Notes under the pieces: model-generated | Told to the model about the DNA's origin: nothing | Seen by the model: only the letters and a program-made list of their open reading frames with translations | Databases searched by the model: none | Assembly: GCA_017462825.1 (NCBI GenBank) | Contig: JAFTQI010000022.1 | Location: forward strand, 27,283 to 91,282 | From: Clostridia bacterium | Lineage (GTDB): Bacteria; Bacillota_A; Clostridia; Christensenellales; Borkfalkiaceae | Reading direction: 5' to 3' | Length of the DNA: 64,000 nucleotides | Position numbers and translations under genes: made by a program | Part shown: in pieces, positions 43,801 to 51,358 of the stretch | How positions within the stretch are numbered: the first letter of the stretch is position 1 | Layout of the letters: the number at the start of each line of letters is the position of its first letter

Positions 43801-44116
43801 TTATCTCAAAACGCTGGAATCTTTCACGGTAACGATGAACGGGGTAGACGGCGGGTATGCTCTCTTGGATATAAGCACGAGAAATAATCGAAGCTTTGCA
43901 CAAAACGTCAAAGGACAATCGCGATACGATACGTTAAACGGTTTTTCTCAAACAAGCTTTAACGTGCCGTTCCAAAATTCCTTTACGAAAAAAATAATGA
44001 TAAGGAATTTCAATTACGCAATATTCAAAATAAATAATGATATGCCCGTGGACTGCTCGGTGTCGAGCATATCAGTAATGTACAAATACAATCGAGCAAG
44101 CGGAGGTATAAAATAA
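40820..44116 (+). CDS. Large tail hub / stabilisation protein
   Basis: The 1098-residue protein is beta-rich throughout, with repeated strand-turn text such as 'FWELYLDGVNYTICYAGEIFYRKTENGWKEAY' and 'TRRTACYTQNKKAYFIGCGDFLVFRFD', typical of propeller-like short-tail proteins (P22 gp10 position). It follows the connector and precedes the fibre. ATG 40820 is preferred over TTG 40817 because it overlaps the previous stop. Probably it forms the short tail tube or hub on which fibres sit. Some segments use more A/T-rich codons than neighbours (about 41400-42500), a possible sign of patchwork origin. Confidence 0.75.
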   Translation: MIQFDYPSSGIGKKDRKRYTFSDFRGVDKSVAEINVAPTRAVESTNFVDRNGVLHKRYGWEQVYQFEGEINGFWELYLDGVNYTICYAGEIFYRKTENGWKEAYKSDKLVSRRTACYTQNKKAYFIGCGDFLVFRFDNEIGKYAFFRVYDDAETYIPTTTAQISPTDMVLEGIGEQYARDSVNLLTGWRKNTLVGVAVPSENTEGLYYALDSCIGKNSSFCAELEISSKIYKLAYESDTEITVEENEDLSSCSFSLNGASGSITNYNYFPALNAEVESGEYFDWKLQIEGEGGVSCGLRWKKEAESSLKKKFSYPNYEYNVYTLYLHNEDKSKEIPILRDYHRKAYDKNTDLNESEYGLSVDMNDEGGLSLTAIKNYEDHLSLTFWMYVYVNVLDEYGNSVQYAFRPMMIRAGYMESTQTIDTSDMFALGYTSPKIARIDYPTKVEHIPTRRSRDWAVEEEYDINLPEIQDYSDSFASFFNSEVLTLKFIDSGIYDILTITADCLKYEDEELSVELQMTGYLNVKKWNIAEDEKKNISVKFYADNPLEAESILNTKYSTLYGVASEANRLFVANGDKADKSNVIFFSEMDDFTYFPDTFTKAVGGNANEVKGFIRLANGSMAALKSLNGNEPTVFVFNGEYISGYYDAEETEPYTLPKFSTSGVSTTQGIIAPYACSNLADDSLFLSQNGVYALELSQGTDSQRFAKERSLPINNLLKECNLSELEEACAITHENKYYLAVLHYKRTTDTSVVAGKTYYERVGGSYVKVEKPDEDTGMFKYYEREECVYVADAHYTFKPMGDMADTFSYEWYPLTNIPVRIWFLLNGELYFGTNDGRVCRFVENQYYDVKKIYLASNVESGEIKAYSQQQVKAITTVLDTNADGNIVTFSIAKDTEIADGDTIIFTSGTLLGIVKEDVYEELRVEVKDLLNTELYIVKCKNENDEFEGNIQLKYTPDGEVVEFVKAENLTATIQKKTVVKASRTMPTFDFGMPDYLKTLESFTVTMNGVDGGYALLDISTRNNRSFAQNVKGQSRYDTLNGFSQTSFNVPFQNSFTKKIMIRNFNYAIFKINNDMPVDCSVSSISVMYKYNRASGGIK

Positions 44117-47100
44117 TGGCAGTTGACAATCAAGAAATTGAGTTTACCGAAGAAGAGATAGCGTATATTCTTTCTTCCATTTCTTCTGCGCCTGCTGATG
44201 GGTACGGACAAGTGTCAAAGAATAAGGCGATTCATACTACGGCGTATAGAAAGCTTATAACAAAAATTGAGGAAAAGACAAAAAAAGTATTAGACGTAGC
44301 GAATGATGCTACGGAAACGGCAAACTCTGCAGAAGGCTCGGCGAAAAAAGCGCAGGAAGCGGCGCAGGCAGTCTTGGATAATAAGGTATCAAAAACAGGC
44401 GACACAATGAGTGGTCCGTTAAAGCTTTCCACTGCTCGTTCTGGTGGTGGTACCGATTCTATTAAAATAAATCCAAGCCATACGTACGATGAGGAAGGGT
44501 TTTCCATTGGATATTCGGGAAGTAACGAGGGGAAGACCACGCGTTACGGTAATGGATGTATAGAAGTAAGGACGGTTAATTCCAAAGGCAAATATCTTTT
44601 CCCGACTATTGCCAACGAAGAGGATACAACAGTTACGATAGCTACCGTTGAAGAGTTTAACGAACTCTTAAAAAACACCGATTATTCGTTTGAATTTTAT
44701 CAATATCTTCTTGATAGACTTGCACAAAAGCAGTATATAAAAATCAAGATTCATACGGACGATACGGGGCTGTTCAAGTTTGATTTACAACTCGCGGCGA
44801 ATACGGGTGCGCGGATGGTGCATTGGGGAGACGATGTATTTGAATATCTTACGGAAGATACTCCTGTGGACGAGAACGGGCAGGCGTATCATCAATATTC
44901 TAAATCCGAATATGGCGAGTACACAATCACTCTATATGGTGCGACAGTTGGTGCAGCATATGCCCTTTCGGGACGTGGTGATATCTATCAAGTCATTGTC
45001 GGCGGTGGCGTAAAAAAGATAGAAACGGGTTTTGCATGGACTTGTCATAATCTTCGGGAAGTGATTTTAGAAGAAGGCGTGGAAGAAATCGGAGATTGTG
45101 CGTTTGGTAACTTGTACCTTAATATGGGTTTGTTGACGAGTGTAAAACTTCCTTCGAGCGTTAAGACATTATACAAAACTTCGTTTGCAAGACAGGCGGG
45201 GTTGATACTGTACGTATCTTCGGAAACTCCCCCCGAATTGCTTGAAACAACGACTGTGGAAGCTTCCGCATATCCGTTTGCTCCTACAAAAATTATCATA
45301 CCGTACAATCTTGTAGATTTATATAAAACGACTTGGACAAACTACACGAGTTTAATGGACGCATATGCTTTTGATAAAAGCGTAGAGGAAGTTCGGACGA
45401 AAGTAGACAATGTTCAGATAAACGTAGAGGAAGTTCGGACGAAAGTAGACAATGTTGAAGAAATCGCGGTAACAGCGTCGGTTGGTGTGGGTGATGCATT
45501 AGGGAGGGCAACGGAAGCGAAAGAAATCGCCGAAAACGCGGAAACACTTGCGAAAGGCGCAAATCCCGCCATTGTTTTTGACGATTATTCGGCAATGGTA
45601 TCGTATTTGAACACGACGGCAAGCGATAAGTATATCGTAGGGCAAAACGTGTTAATTCGTACGTTGAACGTACCCGATTTATGGATTTCGGAAGTGTCGA
45701 CGGAAAGCGTTGAATATGCGTACGTATCGGACGAAGATACGGTAACGGCTTTAACGAGCGGAACATTGCAAATCGGTTATTACGTTTTATCTCCGCTTGA
45801 AACGCAAAAGGTTGATTTGAGCGATTATGTGAAGAATACGGATTATGCGACAAGCACCAAAGTGGGGCTTATTAAGGCGTCTACCGGATTTTATATATCA
45901 AAAGAAGGACTCTTAACTCTTATAGGGGCGACACCAGACCAAATAGATAAAGCTGTGTCTAATTCGGTTGCAATAACTCCCGTTAGACTTGGCTACGCCG
46001 TCGGCACGACCTATCTTAAGGGCGAAAGCGCTCCCATTACTGAAACCGTTGCAAAATTTATTGGACAGCTTTATCTTGACACCACGGACAACGCAACTTA
46101 TCAATGCACGGCGATAACGACGGACGAGAGTACGAGCGTAACGACCTATACTTGGGTGAAGCTGATTAGAAGTACGGATTATCCAGAGAGTGAGAAAGCA
46201 GGCGCAATAAAGGTTAGTTTTGGAAATTCTAATGCGGCTCTTTATCGTGACGCACAAGGTCGTCTTTTGTTGGGTTCGCCTACCGAAGAAGAAATAAAGG
46301 CGAAAACGGCAAAAAAGGCTATCGTTCCGAGCAATCTTGACTACGCAGTAAAAGTCGGCATAACGACAAACGCCGAAACGCTCACCGACGAAGAGAAAAC
46401 GAGTGCTTGCGAGTGGTTGGGTGCAGCGACGGAAGAATATGTAAACACGATAGCGAACGGTCATTATATCTATCTATCCACAAACGTGGATAGCGTTGCG
46501 GGCTATACGAAGAGTTTTTCCTTCTTAGTTGGCGTTTCGGCGGTCGATTGGGGAGACGGTACGGTTGAAAGGTACACGAATACGGATAGCACCACCATAT
46601 TTACGCACGAATACTCTACCAACGGTTCTTATGACATTAAAATCTACGGCGTTACAGATACGGCGACGGGCGTGTTAGTAGACGGAACGGGAGCATTTGC
46701 GGAAACGCCGTGGATTACTTCAATAGAAATTGGCGGTGGCGTAAAAACTATGGCATCGAATATGCTTGTCAATCAGCAAGGTATAGTAGAAATAAAAATC
46801 AATAAAGGCGTAGAAAAAATCAACTGTCAATTAGCTGGAAATATGTCGAGTATCGTTATTCCCGAAAGTGTAACGTCCATATCAAGCTTCGCTTTTTATT
46901 ATGACCTGCCCTATCTAAAAACGATTTATATGCAAGGAGTGACACCGCCTTCGATAGAGATATCTTCTTTAAATCTGTCCGTTATTGAAAAAATCATTGT
47001 ACCTTACGAAAGTCTTGAAGCTTATAAGACTGCTTGGACAAAGTTTACAAGCTTGATTGACAGTTATGCTTTTGTAAGCGAAGTGGAAGAAAAGATTTCA

Positions 47101-47616
47101 CGGACGAGCGTTCCTGCCCAAGCATATATAACGGACGCAAACGGAGAGCAAGATACATTGACCTACGGACAGGAAGCGGCGTCTTATTATTTGGCACAAC
47201 GTAATGCTGCGGGTAATCTTGTAGGGAATACTCCCGTTGATGATGACGAATATACGCCAAAAGCATACGTAGACGAAGCCTTGGAAAATAAAAGTGGCAA
47301 ACTCTATTATCACGGATTGCTTGGCTATGTGGAAGTCGATGGTAATGATTATATGTATAACCTTCAGTTTTTATCTGGACGAAGTGAGCCGTTTAATGTG
47401 CCTGCCGATTTAGTAAGCTATATTGAAGGATTGGGAGGAGAATTGGTTGTACAAGGTACAGTAACAGGTCTAATGTCAAGCGTTTACGCTATATTAGTAG
47501 GTGATGTGAGCGGTACAACAACGATAAAGTTTCAAGGGGGTACTAATGATACTGGAAAGGTTGCTGTAATAAGTGATATGTCAATACAATACGGAGGTGT
47601 GATTTATTCATTATGA
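44116..47616 (+). CDS. Tail fibre with two PKD-like plus BspA-type leucine-rich modules
   Basis: The 1166-residue protein starts with a short helical base (residues 1-100, coiled 'DVANDATETANSAEGSAKKAQEAAQAVLDNK'). It then holds two similar modules: a PKD-like strand set with 'WGDD' near residue 235 and 'WGDGTVERY' near 811, each ending in 'YTITLYGA'/'YDIKIYGV', followed by BspA-type LRR_5 text ('ITSIEIGGGVKTMASNM', 'IVIPESVTSISSFAFYYDLPYLKTIYM') and 'AYKTAWTKFTSLIDSYAF'. A tandem 34-bp DNA repeat (45381, 45423) lies between. The C terminus is beta-rich. It should be the receptor-binding fibre; LRR domains suggest protein or glycan binding on the host. Confidence 0.85.
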   Translation: MAVDNQEIEFTEEEIAYILSSISSAPADGYGQVSKNKAIHTTAYRKLITKIEEKTKKVLDVANDATETANSAEGSAKKAQEAAQAVLDNKVSKTGDTMSGPLKLSTARSGGGTDSIKINPSHTYDEEGFSIGYSGSNEGKTTRYGNGCIEVRTVNSKGKYLFPTIANEEDTTVTIATVEEFNELLKNTDYSFEFYQYLLDRLAQKQYIKIKIHTDDTGLFKFDLQLAANTGARMVHWGDDVFEYLTEDTPVDENGQAYHQYSKSEYGEYTITLYGATVGAAYALSGRGDIYQVIVGGGVKKIETGFAWTCHNLREVILEEGVEEIGDCAFGNLYLNMGLLTSVKLPSSVKTLYKTSFARQAGLILYVSSETPPELLETTTVEASAYPFAPTKIIIPYNLVDLYKTTWTNYTSLMDAYAFDKSVEEVRTKVDNVQINVEEVRTKVDNVEEIAVTASVGVGDALGRATEAKEIAENAETLAKGANPAIVFDDYSAMVSYLNTTASDKYIVGQNVLIRTLNVPDLWISEVSTESVEYAYVSDEDTVTALTSGTLQIGYYVLSPLETQKVDLSDYVKNTDYATSTKVGLIKASTGFYISKEGLLTLIGATPDQIDKAVSNSVAITPVRLGYAVGTTYLKGESAPITETVAKFIGQLYLDTTDNATYQCTAITTDESTSVTTYTWVKLIRSTDYPESEKAGAIKVSFGNSNAALYRDAQGRLLLGSPTEEEIKAKTAKKAIVPSNLDYAVKVGITTNAETLTDEEKTSACEWLGAATEEYVNTIANGHYIYLSTNVDSVAGYTKSFSFLVGVSAVDWGDGTVERYTNTDSTTIFTHEYSTNGSYDIKIYGVTDTATGVLVDGTGAFAETPWITSIEIGGGVKTMASNMLVNQQGIVEIKINKGVEKINCQLAGNMSSIVIPESVTSISSFAFYYDLPYLKTIYMQGVTPPSIEISSLNLSVIEKIIVPYESLEAYKTAWTKFTSLIDSYAFVSEVEEKISRTSVPAQAYITDANGEQDTLTYGQEAASYYLAQRNAAGNLVGNTPVDDDEYTPKAYVDEALENKSGKLYYHGLLGYVEVDGNDYMYNLQFLSGRSEPFNVPADLVSYIEGLGGELVVQGTVTGLMSSVYAILVGDVSGTTTIKFQGGTNDTGKVAVISDMSIQYGGVIYSL
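45381..45456 (+). repeat. 34-bp direct repeat in the fibre gene
   Basis: Two identical 34-base copies (45381-45414 and 45423-45456) encode 'VEEVRTKVDNV' twice, 42 bases (14 codons) apart. It lengthens a short coiled-coil linker. Confidence 0.9.
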
Positions 47617-47876
47617 TTAAAATTTATGACAAAAAAACTTTTAATGAAATCAGTGAAATCGAAACTAAAATAAATTCATTAAAACTCAATTTGCACAAAA
47701 CCGATTATATCACAAGCAAATTCACGGAGGCGATAGTTAAGTACATTGTTTTCGATGACAAAAGCAAAGTTCTTGAACTTTATGCCGAATATCAAAGCGA
47801 AATTCAAAATCGTGAAAACTTGCGAGCGGAAATCAACGAGCTTGAAACGGAGTTGGAAGCATTAAAAACGGAATAA
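47613..47876 (+). CDS. Small coiled-coil protein after the fibre
   Basis: The 87-residue protein overlaps the fibre stop (ATGA) and is helical and charged ('RENLRAEINELETELEALKTE'). Small genes here often encode fibre chaperones; that role is only suggested by position. Confidence 0.7.
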   Translation: MIKIYDKKTFNEISEIETKINSLKLNLHKTDYITSKFTEAIVKYIVFDDKSKVLELYAEYQSEIQNRENLRAEINELETELEALKTE

Positions 47877-47891
47877 AAGGAGAAACGAAGT

Positions 47892-48218
47892 ATGGGACTT
47901 AAAACGACGAATTATGAAGTAAACGGGCTTGTATTGCCCGAAGCGTATGCGATTTTTGAAAGTGCCGACACGAAAGCGAATCCTGTCGTGGCAACGTTCA
48001 AAATTCACAGCACGAGAGAGAACGCAAGCAAATTGCAACCGCTTGAAAGAAAGCGCGTTCGTTTCCAATGGGATAGAAACACCAATCCCGTGGAAGAAGC
48101 GTATAAGTACGCAAAAAAGCACGAAGTTGAGCAGGTCAACCCGTTGACGGGTGAAACGGAAACGGTTGAAATCAAGGGCGTTTTCGACGGCTGGGAAGAC
48201 GATATCGTGACGGAGTAA
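47892..48218 (+). CDS. Hypothetical structural protein
   Basis: The 108-residue protein reads 'YEVNGLVLPEAYAIFESADTKANPVVATFKIHSTREN', beta-rich with no motif I recognise. AAAGGAG precedes the ATG. Located between fibre and membrane proteins, so a minor virion or fibre-associated protein is likely. Confidence 0.68.
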   Translation: MGLKTTNYEVNGLVLPEAYAIFESADTKANPVVATFKIHSTRENASKLQPLERKRVRFQWDRNTNPVEEAYKYAKKHEVEQVNPLTGETETVEIKGVFDGWEDDIVTE

Positions 48219-48231
48219 GGAGTTATTGGCG

Positions 48232-48960
48232 ATGAAACGTATAAAGTATGTTATAGCGGTAATGGCGCTTTCTACGTTGTTTCTTTTTGGGTTTACTCCG
48301 TGCTTATATTACGCTGTGGCGGAAGAAGCGACGGAAACGCCCGTAGAGAGCACGGAAATGGTAGAAACGCCCGAAAATACGGACGATACGATGGCGGACG
48401 AAGAAATACCCGAAACGGAAGAAAACGGCGAAATTATGAGTGATACGGTGTCCGAGGACGAAGAAGTTAAGGATATCACTTTGCCTGTTGTTTGCGGGGT
48501 TACGGGCTTATCGGGCGTTGCGCTGCTGTTCCTTTTATTCAAAGGAAAACTGAAAAAAATAGGCAAAGCTTTTGACGCTGTCGTTTCGTGGTTTACGAAG
48601 AAACAGGAAGAAGTAACGACGGAAGAGTTGGATTTGAAAAAAATCGAACAGTCTTTTGCGAGCGCAGTAAGCTCCAATGAAGAAGTGAAAACTTTGTTGC
48701 AACAGGCATACGAACGCAACAAGGAAGAATATGACGCTCTTTGCCGTATCATTAAAGAAACAGTAACGGAGGCGGTCCGTATGGTTGAAGAAATGAAGGC
48801 TTGTTACGACAAGAAATCGGAAGTCTTTGCGAAACAGTATGAACAGATAAAAACAATCTTAATCAAGATAGCGACGGGTAGCGCGGAACTTGTCCGCCAC
48901 GGCGTTGCGGACGAAGTTGTGAAACTTATCGAAAAGGATACGGCAACGGAAGGGGTGTAG
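48232..48960 (+). CDS. Phage membrane protein with signal peptide
   Basis: The 242-residue protein has an N-terminal signal-like segment 'YVIAVMALSTLFLFGFTPCLYYAVA' (to about residue 30), an acidic threonine/glutamate-rich stretch, a second span 'LPVVCGVTGLSGVALLFLLFKG' near residue 90 and a long coiled-coil tail. ATG 48232 has AAGGAG upstream. It heads a trio of membrane genes that could include the lysis functions (holin or spanin-like), but no such motif is decisive. Confidence 0.75.
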   Translation: MKRIKYVIAVMALSTLFLFGFTPCLYYAVAEEATETPVESTEMVETPENTDDTMADEEIPETEENGEIMSDTVSEDEEVKDITLPVVCGVTGLSGVALLFLLFKGKLKKIGKAFDAVVSWFTKKQEEVTTEELDLKKIEQSFASAVSSNEEVKTLLQQAYERNKEEYDALCRIIKETVTEAVRMVEEMKACYDKKSEVFAKQYEQIKTILIKIATGSAELVRHGVADEVVKLIEKDTATEGV

Positions 48961-48963
48961 AAA

Positions 48964-49398
48964 ATGTCGGATAAAGTGACGAAAAAGAAATATTGGACGT
49001 TGAAAATCCTGCAAATCGTTTTTGCGGTATTGCCGTTGATAATTCTCGTTTTGATAAGGAAAGAAAAGTATATTTATTCCGTGTCTTCGGCAATACGGTT
49101 TTCCTTGGGCGGCGTACTTGCTTTAATCGTAATCGTGTGTACGCTGTTAAACGTATTGCACGTGAAAGGTCTTGGTTGGGCGGTTATTTGCCTTGCTTTA
49201 AGCTATTTGTTGGAGAATTTAATCGCGGATATTCAATGGATTTTTTTATGCCTTACGGTTGGACTGTTTATCTCTAAAATTTTAGGGTTATACGCGGTAG
49301 AAGAAAAGGAAAAGTTCATTATCAATAAGTCCGCGGAAACTACGGCAAAGCAAATGGAAAAGGTCGTGAAAAAATATCACGGGAGTGGGAGAGTGTAA
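48964..49398 (+). CDS. Small multi-span membrane protein, holin candidate
   Basis: The 144-residue protein has about four spans ('ILQIVFAVLPLIILVLI', 'FSLGGVLALIVIVCTLLNVL', 'WAVICLALSYLLENLI', 'WIFLCLTVGLFISKILGLY') and a charged C-terminal tail, the size and shape of a holin. Three bases separate it from the previous stop. Holins permeabilise the membrane at lysis; proof is lacking because no endolysin is found next to it. Confidence 0.65.
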   Translation: MSDKVTKKKYWTLKILQIVFAVLPLIILVLIRKEKYIYSVSSAIRFSLGGVLALIVIVCTLLNVLHVKGLGWAVICLALSYLLENLIADIQWIFLCLTVGLFISKILGLYAVEEKEKFIINKSAETTAKQMEKVVKKYHGSGRV

Positions 49399-49401
49399 AA
49401 T

Positions 49402-50388
49402 ATGGGAGATAAAATCAAGGCGTTTTTAAAAAATAGCGTCGGTTATATCGTGGCTACGCTGACTACGCTGGCGTACGTCATGCTATCGTATTTACAGCTT
49501 GATAGAACAGGCAAATCCTTGGACGAAATCATCGGTTCGGGTATTGCGTTCTATATTCTTCAAATTATTCTTATAACGCTTTTCTTGTATCAAGGCTTAT
49601 CCAACGGCGAAAGAGACGAAAGGGTACAAGCTACAAACGAATTGCACGGCGAAAAGGTTTTGGAAATTGCCGATAGTATGGACGCATTGGATAGTTGGTG
49701 CGAACAAGAAAATGCGGAAAATTACAAGCGCGAACGTACTATAATTCTTGCAAAAGCGGGGATTTCGTATTCGGATTATTTCAGTGATAACGGGGTGGTT
49801 TTACCTTATGAAGTAGACGTTCAAAAGCTCAATAGACGTTGGAAAAATCGTTTTATTCGCCGGCAGGAAAAGAAAAAAATTCACGCGTATAATCGAGCGG
49901 TTAAATTAAAGCTTTCGGAAATCAATACAACGATGATTACGAGCAACAACAAAGCGACGAGAGATAAGTTTTCGCAACCCAAACAAAAAACAGAGTTTAT
50001 CAGAGGAAAATTATCCAAAAGCTCCTTAGTAAAGGCGTTGCCTGCGTTGTTTTTCGGATTGTGGGGCTTTAAGTCGATTACGGATTGGACGTGGACGAAT
50101 TTTGCATGGCTTATTTTCCAAGCAATGGTGGCGTATGCCGGGGCAATTCCACAAATGTTCGCTGGACGAAACTATATGGTAGACGATTATCGTGGTGGCG
50201 TTGTGAAAAAAATCGGGTATATCGACAAGTTCGCCTGCGATTTTAAGAATAATCCCGAAAAATATAGGAAAACGAAAAACAAGGAAAGCGTTGTAAAAAC
50301 AGATACAAAACAGGACCTTGTAAAGGAGAAAGAAGATGGGCGCGACGAAAAATGTAAAGACCAAAACGAACAATCAGAAGTATCTTGA
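49402..50388 (+). CDS. Membrane protein of the virion/lysis region
   Basis: The 328-residue protein has two N-terminal spans (about residues 12-34 and 48-68), a charged central domain, and a further hydrophobic pair near 214-255 ('ALPALFFGLWGFKSI', 'FAWLIFQAMVAYAGAIP'). The lysine-rich tail overlaps the next gene by 53 bases in another frame. No motif is recognised; a role in DNA delivery or lysis is possible. Confidence 0.7.
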   Translation: MGDKIKAFLKNSVGYIVATLTTLAYVMLSYLQLDRTGKSLDEIIGSGIAFYILQIILITLFLYQGLSNGERDERVQATNELHGEKVLEIADSMDALDSWCEQENAENYKRERTIILAKAGISYSDYFSDNGVVLPYEVDVQKLNRRWKNRFIRRQEKKKIHAYNRAVKLKLSEINTTMITSNNKATRDKFSQPKQKTEFIRGKLSKSSLVKALPALFFGLWGFKSITDWTWTNFAWLIFQAMVAYAGAIPQMFAGRNYMVDDYRGGVVKKIGYIDKFACDFKNNPEKYRKTKNKESVVKTDTKQDLVKEKEDGRDEKCKDQNEQSEVS

Positions 50389-51322
50389 CGAGTGGATGAA
50401 CGCCAATCCCGATATGAAGAATTTTGTGTCGGGAACGCAAAATGCAGGGGGAGCGGTAAACGCCGTGCTTCCCGAAGGGGCTTCGCGTGAAGAGCAGGAT
50501 TTGGCGCAGGTTTATCAAACGGCATACAACAACGCCGTGGCGATTGATAAACGGGCGCAAAACGCTATTTTGGAAGCGAATAAAGCGCATGATTTATCAA
50601 TGAAATACTTGGCGGCGCAAAACGAAGCAAACGGGCTTGGTGGGCTTGGTATTGCCGATACGTCGTCTATTCGTTTATCTTCGCAGTATCAAAAAGCATT
50701 GACGGACGCGTATGCAACGAAAGAAGCGTCGCTGCTTGAAAATTACCAAAAAATGACCGAGGACGCGAGCACGATTCGTGGAGAGTGGGCTTCGCGCGAA
50801 GAAGCCGAAGCGGACGAAAAGTATGCAAAAACGGAGACGGCGATTCTTAATACCGACGATGAAGATACCGTTAAGGCATATCTTAATGCAGCAGGGTATG
50901 AAGAAGGCACGGAAGATTATACAAGCCTTTTGAACGATTGGAGATTGGCGAGTGGGTATAAGATGAGTTATGATGAAAACGGAAATGTTGTTATTAATGA
51001 GTCTGATACAACCGACGATTCCTTTGTTTCTTATGAGAATGACTTGGTTATTTCAAACTATGGAAACGGGCTTCGCTCTCAAGTAGGGGACAATTTCCAA
51101 GTATATAATAAGGAAAATAAAAAGGTTTATTATATGGAAGTAGGGCGGCGAGTTAATACTGACGAAATAAATAAAGCGGCTTCGGATATAAAGACGCTTC
51201 CTTATATTTTCAAGTATAATGGAGAGTTATATGTAAAAACGAAAGACGGCAGTATTTATGAGGCAAAGGGGCTGACTGGTAATAATTATGACAAATTAGT
51301 AAACTCTTTGCCTGTTGATTAA
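50336..51322 (+). CDS. Probable internal virion (ejection) protein
   Basis: The 328-residue protein is alanine-rich and helical over residues 40-170 ('LAQVYQTAYNNAVAIDKRAQNAILEANKAHDLSMKYLAAQNEANGLGGLGIADTSS'), the style of ejection proteins of short-tailed phages, and a beta-rich C terminus follows. Its gene starts inside the previous one (AAAGGAG upstream of ATG 50336) and precedes the giant polyvalent gene. Such proteins travel with DNA into the cell. Confidence 0.72.
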   Translation: MGATKNVKTKTNNQKYLDEWMNANPDMKNFVSGTQNAGGAVNAVLPEGASREEQDLAQVYQTAYNNAVAIDKRAQNAILEANKAHDLSMKYLAAQNEANGLGGLGIADTSSIRLSSQYQKALTDAYATKEASLLENYQKMTEDASTIRGEWASREEAEADEKYAKTETAILNTDDEDTVKAYLNAAGYEEGTEDYTSLLNDWRLASGYKMSYDENGNVVINESDTTDDSFVSYENDLVISNYGNGLRSQVGDNFQVYNKENKKVYYMEVGRRVNTDEINKAASDIKTLPYIFKYNGELYVKTKDGSIYEAKGLTGNNYDKLVNSLPVD

Positions 51323-51358
51323 AGTATATTATTAAAAATAAAGTAAGGACGGTAAGAT

